A DNA stretch of 43,494 nucleotides from Alphaproteobacteria bacterium (GTDB taxonomy: Bacteria; Pseudomonadota; Alphaproteobacteria; Ferrovibrionales; Ferrovibrionaceae). Shown here piece after piece: positions 34,480 to 41,609 of the stretch. Made by a program: the position numbers and the translations under genes. Numbering within the stretch: the stretch's first letter is position 1; every line of letters starts with the position of its first letter. The stretch spans positions 1 through 43,494 of the forward strand of contig JAHCJR010000023.1 in assembly GCA_026126165.1 (NCBI GenBank). The letters run 5' to 3'. A model generated the notes under the pieces. It worked only from the letters and a program-made list of their open reading frames with translations, had not been told where the DNA came from and searched no databases.

Positions 34480-35295
34480 TCAGAGCGGGGCGCCAGCCAC
34501 CATGGCGCCGATGCGCTGGCGGATCGGATGGTCCTTCGGATATTGCCGGGCAAAGCCGGTGAGGCTCGCCCGCCGCCGCGCCAGATTGACTTCGTCGCTC
34601 AGCGCCGGATCGGGCTCGAACAGGGCATCGAAGCCATTGATGGCGCGCGAGAGCGCATCCCCGCCCTCCTGCAAGAATGGGCTGCGCGCGGCAGCCTGCC
34701 CTGCTTCGGCGGCGCGCGCCTCGAGCGCCTGCACCAGATGATCGCGCCCGGCCGGCAGCAGGTTGCGCGGCATCCCGGGCGCGGCGGCGTTCGGCCGGCG
34801 CGGGGTGGGTGCGTCCATGCGCGCGGGGTCGGTGGTCAGCCCGTCCGCCGGATCGCGACGCCATTGCGGATCGCGCAGGTCGAAGCCCGATCCCGGCGCC
34901 CACTTGCCGTTCGGACGCTGGAGCTTCGCGGGATCGATGCCATGCTGCTTGAGGACCGTATCATGCAGGGAGTTGCTGTTAGGCCCAAGGAGCGAATACT
35001 TGACCGACCCTTCCGTTCCCTGCGACGGAGATCCAACCAGACGGTCGGCGGTGATTCTCATCCGCTCGATTTCCTCGATCATCGCGCGATCATCGCCTTC
35101 GCGGAGGATGACATGCGAGCCATCGACATCCTCGAGATTCGGGATGTCGGGAACGTTTCGCAGCAGACCACCAACATTGTGACCATGTATCCTCGACTTC
35201 TCCCTGCCATCGGGCTGCACCAAGGCGAGGTAATTATGTCCGCCCAGCCCAAGGACGCGCTTTTGCCGGCTTTCGATGCGCCATCTGTCGTTCAT
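34480..35295 (-). CDS. Unknown phage-linked protein with GHNYL and NSNS motifs
   Basis: The 271-residue product has GLGGHNYLALVQPDG (His20) near the start, then RIHGHN, and later YSLLGPNSNSLHDTVLKQHGI (Asn106-Ser109). The pairing of a GHxYL strand with a distant NSNS element is seen in uncharacterised secreted or phage-linked proteins and could mark a papain-like or LRAT-like fold, with Ser or Asn where a Cys nucleophile would be; this is inference only. The C-terminal half is Pro/Ala-rich and probably disordered, then helical. Codon use is less GC-rich than the neighbours, suggesting later arrival. It starts two bases after the lipoprotein gene, downstream of P2. Confidence 0.55.
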   Translation of the reverse strand: MNDRWRIESRQKRVLGLGGHNYLALVQPDGREKSRIHGHNVGGLLRNVPDIPNLEDVDGSHVILREGDDRAMIEEIERMRITADRLVGSPSQGTEGSVKYSLLGPNSNSLHDTVLKQHGIDPAKLQRPNGKWAPGSGFDLRDPQWRRDPADGLTTDPARMDAPTPRRPNAAAPGMPRNLLPAGRDHLVQALEARAAEAGQAAARSPFLQEGGDALSRAINGFDALFEPDPALSDEVNLARRRASLTGFARQYPKDHPIRQRIGAMVAGAPL

Positions 35296-35297
35296 TC

Positions 35298-35837
35298 TCA
35301 GGGCTCCTCTCTCCAGAAGGGAATATCCAGCCAGAAGGGGTCGAGCGGCCAGAGACCGAGAATCCGGTATCCGGCGACCTGACGGGAACTGCCTCTACCG
35401 ACGATCCGCGCATCGACCCTGATCAGGTACAGGTTTTCGTCCGGCCCCTTGATCAGGCTGGAACGGTCGGCAACCACCGCCCGGCCGCAGCTCAGCAGCC
35501 AGTCGAGCGTCATCCTGCAAGTGAAGCGGCGTCTTTCGAGATACCGGATCACATCGTCGCGGCCTGAACCGGGCGGGTAGCGATGGCGCAACTCGGCGCC
35601 GAATGTCGCCGCCAGGCGATAGACGAAGCGCCGGTCCATGCCTGGTCCAACCCATGTTTCCGGCCTGCCGTCCGGGGGCAGGGCTTCGAGATAACGATCG
35701 AGCTCTGCCCGATCCACTTCGATCAGCGGATAGCCCGCTTCCGCCAGTTCGCGTAGCGGATCGGCGCAGCCAGAAAGAAAAAAGCCTGCCGCCAGCAGCG
35801 GCGCGAGGAAGAAGCAAGGAAGCTTGCGGGGATGCAT
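35298..35837 (-). CDS. Predicted lipoprotein of unknown function, phage-linked
   Basis: A 179-residue protein with a lipoprotein signal (residues 6-23) and lipobox LSGC (Cys24), so it should be anchored in a membrane facing the periplasm. The mature part has WVGPGMDRRFVYRLAATFGAELRHRY, then RRRFTCRMTLDWLLSCGRAVVA with two cysteines that could pair, and RVDARIVGRGSS. No family was recognised. It is the first gene after P2 and is coupled to the unknown protein gene two bases downstream. A surface lipoprotein expressed with a partner is a layout seen in superinfection-exclusion and effector/immunity pairs, which is a hypothesis only. Confidence 0.6.
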   Translation of the reverse strand: MHPRKLPCFFLAPLLAAGFFLSGCADPLRELAEAGYPLIEVDRAELDRYLEALPPDGRPETWVGPGMDRRFVYRLAATFGAELRHRYPPGSGRDDVIRYLERRRFTCRMTLDWLLSCGRAVVADRSSLIKGPDENLYLIRVDARIVGRGSSRQVAGYRILGLWPLDPFWLDIPFWREEP

Positions 35838-35885
35838 GGGCGGACCTCCAAGGTTCGCGCCCCCGCACCTCTTTCGATGCTGGCC

Positions 35886-35913
35886 ATCATACGGTAACGA
35901 TACGTTTTGTCAA
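35886..35913 (-). promoter_or_regulatory. Promoter P2 of the lipoprotein/unknown pair, with the same operator
   Basis: On the minus strand TTGACA (35908-35913) and TATGAT (35886-35891) are 16 bases apart, with the dyad AACG-ATA-CGTT at 35896-35906. The 19-base core is identical to P1. Only four bases separate the -35 from the stop codon of the SLC13 transporter gene upstream. The same repressor should act on both promoters. Confidence 0.72.
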
Positions 35914-35917
35914 GGGT

Positions 35918-37696
35918 TCAGAGAGGCCAGAAGATCAGGATCGCCGGCACGCCGACCAGGCAGATGATCACTTCGAGCGGCAGCCCCATGCGCCAGTAAT
36001 CGCCGAAGCGATAACCGCCCGGCTCCAGCACCAGGGTATTCGACTGATGCCCGATCGGCGTCAGGAAGGCGCAGGAGGCGCCGACCGCCACCGCCATGAG
36101 AAAGGCGTCGGCATTGACCCCGAGCCGGTCGGCGACGCCGATGGCGAGCGGAGCCATCAGCACGGCGGTGGCATTGTTGTTGACGATGTCGGAGACGAAC
36201 ATGGTGACGACGAGAATGACCGCGAGCAGCGCCCAGGCCGGCAAGTTGCCGGCGGCGCCGACCAGTCCGTCGGCGATCAGCGCGGTGACGCCGGTCGTCT
36301 CCAGCGCCTGGCCGACCGGGATCATGGCGGCGATCAGCACGATGACCGGCCATTCCACGGCCGCATAGACCTGGTCGGGCTGGATGACGCGGGCGAGCGT
36401 CAGGCCGATGACGGCCAGCAGGAAGGCGATATGGGCTTCCAGCAGCCCGCTCACCACCAGCGCGATGGCGAAGGCGAACATGCCGGCGGAGAGCAGCAGA
36501 TGGCGCTGGCGGCCCATGGCGATCTCGCGCTCGGCAAGCGGCAGCAGGCTGAGATCGGCGAGCGTCTCCCAGAGCTTTTCGGCGCGGCCCTGCAGCATCA
36601 GCACATCGCCCGGCTGGAAGCGCACGCTGGAGAGGCGCTGGCGGAAACGCTTGCCATGGCGCGCCAGCGCCAGCAGGTTGAGGCCATGGTCGGTGCGCAG
36701 GCGCGCATTGCGGGTCGAGCGGCCGATCAAGGGCGAGCCCTGCGTCACCACCGCCTCGACCACTTCGACTTCGGAGGATTTCAGGTCCTCGCGCGAGAGT
36801 TCGACATCGCCGACCAGTTCCAGCTTGAACTCATCGAGCACCGTCTGGATGGCCTCGGGCGAGCCTTCGAGCAGTGCGAGGTCGCCCTGGCGCAGGCTGT
36901 CGTAGCCGGCGGGGATCAGCAGCTTGCGCTGATCGCGGATGACGCCGACGATGGTGAGATCGCCGCCGGCCACGCGCTCGATGGCGTGCACGCTCGCCCC
37001 CACGGCCTTGCTGTTCTCCGGCACGAGCGCTTCCGTCAGATACTCGTCGATCTCGAACAGCTTGTCCTTCTCGCCCTGCCCCTGCCGGTCGAGCGGCAGC
37101 AGCCGCCAGCCGATCAGCACGATGAAACCGATGCCGATCACGGCCACGGCCAGGCCGACCGGCGCGAAATCCCACATGCCATAGCCGCTCTCGAAACGTG
37201 AGGCGCGGAAGGCGGAGACGATGATGTTGGGCGGCGTGCCGATCAGGGTCGTCATGCCGCCGAGCAGCGAGCCGAAGGCAAGCGGCATCAGCGTCTTGGC
37301 CGGCGAGTAGCCGTCGCGATAGGCGAAGCGCAGGGCGACCGGCATCATCAGCGCCAGCGCCCCCACGTTGTTCATGAAGGCCGACAGCGCCGCGCAGCAG
37401 AGGCAGAGCGAGACGAGTTGCAGGTTCTCCCGGCCGCGCAGCGGCTTGAGCAGGCGCACGATCTGGTCGATCAGCCCGCCGCCCAGCAGCGCGCTCGAGA
37501 TGATCAGCACGCAGGCGACCGTGATCACCGCCGGATGACCGAAGCCGAGAAAGGCATCGCCCGCCGGCACGAGGCCGAGCGCCACCGCGCCGGCCAGCGC
37601 CATGACGGCGACCAGGTCGTAGCGCAGCCGCCCCCAGACGAAGAGCACGAGGGCAAGGAAGAGCAGCGCGGAAATCTCGATCTGTTCGGCGTTCAT
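35918..37696 (-). CDS. SLC13/DASS family transporter with two RCK_C (TrkA-C) domains
   Basis: A 592-residue inner-membrane transporter of the divalent anion:sodium symporter family, with the usual cytoplasmic insertion of two RCK_C ligand-binding domains (about residues 205-385: VHAIERVAGGDLTIVGVIRD and NARLRTDHGLNLLALARHG). The DASS substrate motifs are visible: AFMNNVGALALMMPVAL, TLIGTPPNIIVSAFR and, near the end, DIVNNNATAVLMAPLA with PIGHQSNTLV. Sulfate or dicarboxylate is the likely substrate. It looks like a chromosomal gene but lies inside the phage cluster, between large terminase and portal. ATG 37696 was chosen at the family's usual start. Confidence 0.9.
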   Translation of the reverse strand: MNAEQIEISALLFLALVLFVWGRLRYDLVAVMALAGAVALGLVPAGDAFLGFGHPAVITVACVLIISSALLGGGLIDQIVRLLKPLRGRENLQLVSLCLCCAALSAFMNNVGALALMMPVALRFAYRDGYSPAKTLMPLAFGSLLGGMTTLIGTPPNIIVSAFRASRFESGYGMWDFAPVGLAVAVIGIGFIVLIGWRLLPLDRQGQGEKDKLFEIDEYLTEALVPENSKAVGASVHAIERVAGGDLTIVGVIRDQRKLLIPAGYDSLRQGDLALLEGSPEAIQTVLDEFKLELVGDVELSREDLKSSEVEVVEAVVTQGSPLIGRSTRNARLRTDHGLNLLALARHGKRFRQRLSSVRFQPGDVLMLQGRAEKLWETLADLSLLPLAEREIAMGRQRHLLLSAGMFAFAIALVVSGLLEAHIAFLLAVIGLTLARVIQPDQVYAAVEWPVIVLIAAMIPVGQALETTGVTALIADGLVGAAGNLPAWALLAVILVVTMFVSDIVNNNATAVLMAPLAIGVADRLGVNADAFLMAVAVGASCAFLTPIGHQSNTLVLEPGGYRFGDYWRMGLPLEVIICLVGVPAILIFWPL

Positions 37697-37744
37697 GTGT
37701 GGTCCGGCCCTTTTTTGCGTCCTCGACACTCGTCCCGTGTCGCC

Positions 37745-37882
37745 CCCTCACCCCGACCCTCTCCCAGAGGGAGAGGGCTTTGAAGTCTCCCTCTCCCGCC
37801 AACGGGATGAGGGCTACATTCTTCTCCCTCTCCCACTTCGTGGGCTTGAGCCGCGAAGCGGATCAAGTGGTCGGGGTGAGGG
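37745..37882. repeat. Palindromic intergenic repeat (CCCTCACCCCGACC type)
   Basis: The gap 37697-37962 contains an imperfect palindromic element. Its outer arms are a perfect 14-bp inverted pair, CCCTCACCCCGACC (37745-37758) and GGTCGGGGTGAGGG (37869-37882). Inside are further short hairpins built on CCTCTCCC/GGGAGAGG (about 37758-37777 and a second group near 37790-37834). Repeats of this kind occur dispersed in many Proteobacteria. A partial copy is at 10-24 of this window. No gene was seen in the gap. Confidence 0.7.
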
Positions 37883-37962
37883 CATCGCCCAAGCCTCCTG
37901 AAAAGCGTCGCACGATCTAGACCGGCGGCGGCGCGGAAAGCAACCACGGCTTCCGCCTCCCC

Positions 37963-39249
37963 TCAGATATAGCCCTGGGCGCGATAGGCCAGCCGCTGGC
38001 CGAGCAGCCCGGTCCGGTCGGGCATGACGGCGCCCATGCGGAAAGCATCCGCCGCGTGGCTGGTCCAGTCATGCAGCGGACGGGCGGAGAAGCTGCGTTC
38101 CGCCTCGTTCCACTGCTTGCGGTACTGCGCCAGCGCCTCGATGCCGGCGCGGCAGCGTTCGCGATCGAACCAGCAGCGCGGCAGCAGCGCGCGCACCGCC
38201 TGGATGCCGTCCTCGACGGCGAGCCTTGGCGCCACTTCGAAATTCAGCCCGAGGCCGGCCGCCACCTCGAAGCGGCTGCGCCCGGTGCCCAGTTCGCGCA
38301 CGCGGATGTCGTGCGGCGCCACATGGCGGCTGTAGCTGTATGGCTTGCCGGCGACCAGCCGGGCGTAATGGTCGAGCCCCTCGCCGCAAGCCTCGTGATA
38401 GTCGATCAGGCGCACTTCGGCGCCGGCGCGCTGGGCGAACCAGATGGCGGTGGCATCGCCGATGCCGATATCCCACCAGGTCTCGACGGGCAGTGCCGGA
38501 TCGTGCGGCACGGCGCGCACGCGGCCCTGCATCTCCGCCTCTTCCATCAGCCGGCCGTAATAGGCGCCGGGCAGTGCGGCGTCGAAGGAGCAGAAATACT
38601 CCTGGGCGATCATTTCCTCGCTCATGCCCGAGGCGCGCTCCGCTTCGATGGCCGAGGGCGCGATGGCGCCGGTGCGGTCGACGCCGAGCCTCTCGGCGAA
38701 CCAGTCCGGATTGCCGCGCGCCATCTCATAGAGCGCGTGGCCGTGGTTGCGGCCGCGCGCGGTGAAGATGTAGAGCTGCCAGCCGCCATTCTCCGCCAGG
38801 ATCGGCCGGATGAAGTCGCGCGCCGCCGGATTGGCGAGGGAGTATTCGGAGAAGACCACGCCCACCGGATTGGCGCCCACCAGGCTGTTGTAATTGTCCG
38901 AGCCCAGCACCTGCCAGACCGAGCCGCATTTCAGGCGGATGCGCATGTCCGTCTCGCTCACCGAGGCGCGGATCGCTTTCGGAAATGCCTGGTCGATCAG
39001 CCGCCTTCCGCCGCCGTCGAGCGCCTCCCAGATCACCCGCCGCCCCTGCCGCGCCTCGGGCAGCAGGTGCCAGTAGGTGCCGATGCGCCGGTGCGCCATC
39101 ACCGCCGCCAGGTTGACGGCGAGCGAATCCTTGCCGGCGCGCCGGTGCCAGACGGCGACCGCGTTGCGCCCGCCGCGCTCGAAATGCCGCCAGAGCGGCA
39201 TCTGGTAGGGTCGTGGCGCCCAGTCACTGGGCAGCCGGATGATCGTCAT
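37963..39249 (-). CDS. Phage terminase large subunit
   Basis: The 428-residue packaging motor has an ATPase domain with a Walker A-like WHRRAGKD (residues 34-41) and Walker B-type VGVVFSEY (about 128-135), then a nuclease domain starting at ETWWDIGIGDATAIWF (Asp residues likely bind metal) and ending at HDWTSHAADAFRMG. It translocates DNA into the head and cuts it. It overlaps the small terminase gene by 26 bases. The product is shorter than many terminases but complete in motifs. Confidence 0.9.
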   Translation of the reverse strand: MTIIRLPSDWAPRPYQMPLWRHFERGGRNAVAVWHRRAGKDSLAVNLAAVMAHRRIGTYWHLLPEARQGRRVIWEALDGGGRRLIDQAFPKAIRASVSETDMRIRLKCGSVWQVLGSDNYNSLVGANPVGVVFSEYSLANPAARDFIRPILAENGGWQLYIFTARGRNHGHALYEMARGNPDWFAERLGVDRTGAIAPSAIEAERASGMSEEMIAQEYFCSFDAALPGAYYGRLMEEAEMQGRVRAVPHDPALPVETWWDIGIGDATAIWFAQRAGAEVRLIDYHEACGEGLDHYARLVAGKPYSYSRHVAPHDIRVRELGTGRSRFEVAAGLGLNFEVAPRLAVEDGIQAVRALLPRCWFDRERCRAGIEALAQYRKQWNEAERSFSARPLHDWTSHAADAFRMGAVMPDRTGLLGQRLAYRAQGYI

Positions 39250-39664
39250 AGCGCACCACCTGGATGATCAGTTCGCCGTCCTCGCCCGCACCGCCTTCCG
39301 CCAGCGCATCGCCATACTTCCGCGGGCTCATGCGGCTCATCAGCCACTTGCGCGTATCGACCCGCAGCTTGGCGCGCTGGATCGCATCCGCCTGGGTGAC
39401 CACGCGGCCCTTCTCGTCGATGCGGTGATCGCCCTCGCGCTCGTCGGCGATGGCCAGAATCTCGTCCGCCAGCCGATCGGCCTGCAAGAGGCGCGCCGCG
39501 CCATAGAGCCGGCGGAAGGCCGCATCGCCGGCAAGCCAGCGCATGACCGAGCGCATGCAGGGCATGTCCTGGCGCGCGCAGATGGCGCGCAGCGAATGGC
39601 CCTCGGCCAGCAGCGCGCAGATCGTCTCGCCCAGCGCCTCGCTATAGCTCACCGGCGCCTTCAT
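39224..39664 (-). CDS. Phage terminase small subunit (Sf6-like)
   Basis: The 146-residue protein matches the Sf6-type small terminase: an N-terminal helix-turn-helix (YSEALGETICALLAEGHSLRAICA, then MPCMRSVMRWLAGD), the helical oligomerisation segment ADRLADEILAIADE, and RAKLRVDTRKWLMSRMSPRKYGD. It recognises the packaging site and works with the large subunit. The ATG at 39664 overlaps the upstream stop as ATGA. Confidence 0.85.
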   Translation of the reverse strand: MKAPVSYSEALGETICALLAEGHSLRAICARQDMPCMRSVMRWLAGDAAFRRLYGAARLLQADRLADEILAIADEREGDHRIDEKGRVVTQADAIQRAKLRVDTRKWLMSRMSPRKYGDALAEGGAGEDGELIIQVVRYDDHPAAQ

Positions 39665-40008
39665 GACGGCAGCCCCCAGTGGCGGGCCAGCACTTCCAGG
39701 CCGGACTTCAGCGCCCGCGTCCGCCCCGGTCCCGCGTATTCGTCGAGGCCGGCGACGGCGGTGACCGCCGCCGCCTCCTCGGCTGCGAGCCGGCGGATCG
39801 CCTGGCGCAGCTCGCGGGCGGCGAAGGCGCGTCCCTCCCCGATCCCGCCCGGCCCGGCATCGACGCGCTCGGCATAGAGCTGCGTCAGCCGCTGCGGCTC
39901 CACCGCGCGGCGGAAGAGGCCGGCGAAACGCAGGCCGGCACGGTGCGCCGCCGCGCCGATGAAGCCATGCGCCAGATACCAGTCGAGACGGCAGGCGGCC
40001 TCGCTCAT
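39661..40008 (-). CDS. DUF6456-like phage early protein
   Basis: The 115-residue product has the pattern of DUF6456-type proteins: LRFAGLFRRAVEP, a central helix (GRAFAARELRQAIRRL), an AVAGLDEY segment and the terminal LKSGLEVLARHWGLPS, which matches the LRLALxxLARHYGL ending of the family. The family is common in alphaproteobacteria and their phages, with a helix-rich C-terminus that is probably DNA- or protein-binding. It is coupled to both neighbours by 4-bp ATGA overlaps, so it is part of the packaging/early operon. Confidence 0.55.
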   Translation of the reverse strand: MSEAACRLDWYLAHGFIGAAAHRAGLRFAGLFRRAVEPQRLTQLYAERVDAGPGGIGEGRAFAARELRQAIRRLAAEEAAAVTAVAGLDEYAGPGRTRALKSGLEVLARHWGLPS

Positions 40009-40373
40009 CGCAGTTCCTCCGGCAGTTCGAGCAGCGGATCCTCCGCTTCCTCCGGCGGCAGGTGGCAGAGCGCATGATGGGCGGCGCAGTAACTCGATCC
40101 GGCGCGGCTCGGCCGCCCGCAGGGCTCTGCGCCGCGGCGCGGATCGCCGGCGATGAACTGACAGGTGGCGAAGGGCCCGCCATCATCGCGGCCCATCCCG
40201 GCCGGCCTGGCGTCGGCTTCGCACGGCGCCGCCGGCTCCCGCCATGGCGCCTCATGGCGCTCCGGCGGCGGCGCCCGGTAGCGCGCGAACGCCTCTTCCA
40301 GGATCGCGACCGCCAGCGATGTTTCTGTTTTGTTCTTTCGACCGTCGAGGGCGGGGGCGGATGCGGGCGGCAT
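40005..40373 (-). CDS. GcrA C-terminal-like zinc protein (phage-encoded)
   Basis: The 122-residue protein has a C-terminal zinc-type cluster, CQFIAGDPRRGAEPCGR followed by SSYCAAHHALCH, with Cys71, Cys85, Cys96 and His99/His100, matching the end of GcrA-family cell-cycle regulators, which activate methylated sigma-70 promoters in alphaproteobacteria. The N-terminal helix-turn-helix of GcrA is missing; the N-terminus here is Ala/Pro-rich. It is the first gene of the packaging operon, divergent from the repressor, so it may redirect host transcription (inference). Confidence 0.55.
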   Translation of the reverse strand: MPPASAPALDGRKNKTETSLAVAILEEAFARYRAPPPERHEAPWREPAAPCEADARPAGMGRDDGGPFATCQFIAGDPRRGAEPCGRPSRAGSSYCAAHHALCHLPPEEAEDPLLELPEELR

Positions 40374-40404
40374 CGGATGCTCCGGCAGGTTGCGTGAGGG
40401 CCGG

Positions 40405-40434
40405 ACTCTAGCCTGCCGTATTATTACACGTCAA
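40405..40434 (-). promoter_or_regulatory. Possible promoter of the packaging operon
   Basis: On the minus strand TTGACG (40429-40434) and TAGAGT (40405-40410) are 18 bases apart, about 32 bases before the first gene. Just upstream lies CGTTTCGT (40434-40445 region), differing by one base from CGTATCGT in the P1/P2 operators, so the same repressor might bind. The 126-base gap between the divergent genes holds nothing else recognised. Confidence 0.35.
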
Positions 40435-40499
40435 TACGAAACGACTGGACACGAGGTCAAGACTCTGTTACTGATCGCCCAAGTCAGGAGATTCGCGCC

Positions 40500-41219
40500 A
40501 TGGACCAGCCGAAAACCCAAGGCGAGCGCCTCGCCTTCGCCCGCAAGCGGGCAGGGTTCCGTTCCGCCTCCGCCGCCGCGCGCGCGCTCGGCGTGCCGGA
40601 AGTGACCTTCCGCGCCCACGAGAACGGGCTGCGCGGCCTCACGGAAGCGACGGCGCGCAGCTACGGCCAGGCCTTCCGTGTCAACTGGGCCTGGCTCGTC
40701 ACCGGCGACGGCTCGATGGAACCGCCGGCTGGCGCGCCGCCGGTGCCGGAACTGCCGCGCCCGCCGCGCGCCGATGGCGATCTCGCGAGGCTGGTGCCCG
40801 GCGAGCGGCTCTACGGCGAGGCCGACCTGCCGGTCTATGGCACCGCCGAAGGCGGCCCCACCGGCATGATCATCGCCTACGACCCGATCGAATGGGTGAA
40901 GCGGCCCGAGCCGCTGCGCCAGGTCGAGAACGGCTTCGGCTTCTACCTGGTCGGCGACAGCATGTCGCCGCGCTTCGAGCATGGCGATCTGCTGCTGGTG
41001 CATCCGACCCGCCCGCCCGGGCGCAAGGACGACGTGCTCGCCATCCTGCGCGGCGAGAAGGACGGCGAACATTATGCCCTGGTCAAGCGCTTCGTCGGCT
41101 GGAAGGGCGATCAGCTCCTGCTGGAGCAGCTCAATCCGGCCGAGCGGCTGAAGCCGATCCAGCGGGCGCAGATCGCCGGGCTGCACATGATCGTCGGTTC
41201 CTATCGCGGCCTGCGCTGA
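40500..41219 (+). CDS. S24-family CI-like phage repressor
   Basis: The 239-residue protein has an N-terminal XRE-type helix-turn-helix (about residues 8-68) and a C-terminal S24/LexA-like domain with catalytic Ser154 (GDSMSP) and Lys196 (ALVKRF). Where LexA-type proteins have an Ala-Gly scissile bond about 35 residues before the Ser, this protein reads TAEGG; the only Ala-Gly nearby is at 77-78 in the linker. RecA-stimulated self-cleavage may therefore be altered or absent. It is divergent to the packaging operon and is the candidate binder of the P1/P2 operators. CAGGAG precedes the ATG. Confidence 0.85.
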   Translation: MDQPKTQGERLAFARKRAGFRSASAAARALGVPEVTFRAHENGLRGLTEATARSYGQAFRVNWAWLVTGDGSMEPPAGAPPVPELPRPPRADGDLARLVPGERLYGEADLPVYGTAEGGPTGMIIAYDPIEWVKRPEPLRQVENGFGFYLVGDSMSPRFEHGDLLLVHPTRPPGRKDDVLAILRGEKDGEHYALVKRFVGWKGDQLLLEQLNPAERLKPIQRAQIAGLHMIVGSYRGLR

Positions 41220-41233
41220 CGCCGTCCGGCGTA

Positions 41234-41264
41234 TTGCTCTTTCATTTCATATTGTATAAATACA
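41234..41264 (+). promoter_or_regulatory. Possible promoter and dyad before a small phage-type gene
   Basis: In the gap after the repressor, TTGCTC (41234-41239) and TATAAA (41255-41260) are 15 bases apart in an AT-rich island. The -10 lies within TGTAT-AA-ATACA (41253-41264), a perfect 5-bp-arm dyad that could be an operator. Its regulator is unknown. Confidence 0.4.
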
Positions 41265-41285
41265 TTGCCTCCCGACGGAGGCGCC

Positions 41286-41588
41286 ATGACCCATACCTAT
41301 CAGGCCGAGATCGAACTGCCCTGCGGCGCCATGCGCCTCGACGTGCAGTACCGCGCCAGCCGCCGCCGCCACGCCGCGCCGGAAATCGTCATCGAGGGGG
41401 CGGAACTGCGCGACCGTTTCTGGGACCGCGCCGCGCGCCGCTTCCGCGAGGTGGGGCCGGCCCGCGACGGCCGCCCCTTCCTCGATCTGCTCTCGCCCGC
41501 CATGCTGCGGGAGCTCGAACAGGAAATCGCCCTGCAGCACGAGGAGACGGAGCCGGGCGCGCAGGAGGGCCGGGCGGCCGCGGACTGA
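41286..41588 (+). CDS. Small hypothetical protein next to the phage repressor
   Basis: A 100-residue protein with a beta-rich start (TYQAEIELPCGAMRLDVQYRASRRRHAAPEIVIEGAELR) followed by helices. It has no recognisable family. The ATG at 41286 is preceded by GGAGG. It is the last gene on the plus strand before the convergent Fic gene (21 bases between). The arrangement with its own AT-rich promoter is typical of small phage early genes, but nothing more can be said. Confidence 0.55.
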   Translation: MTHTYQAEIELPCGAMRLDVQYRASRRRHAAPEIVIEGAELRDRFWDRAARRFREVGPARDGRPFLDLLSPAMLRELEQEIALQHEETEPGAQEGRAAAD

Positions 41589-41609
41589 TTTCGAGGCGGC
41601 GCACCCTTG

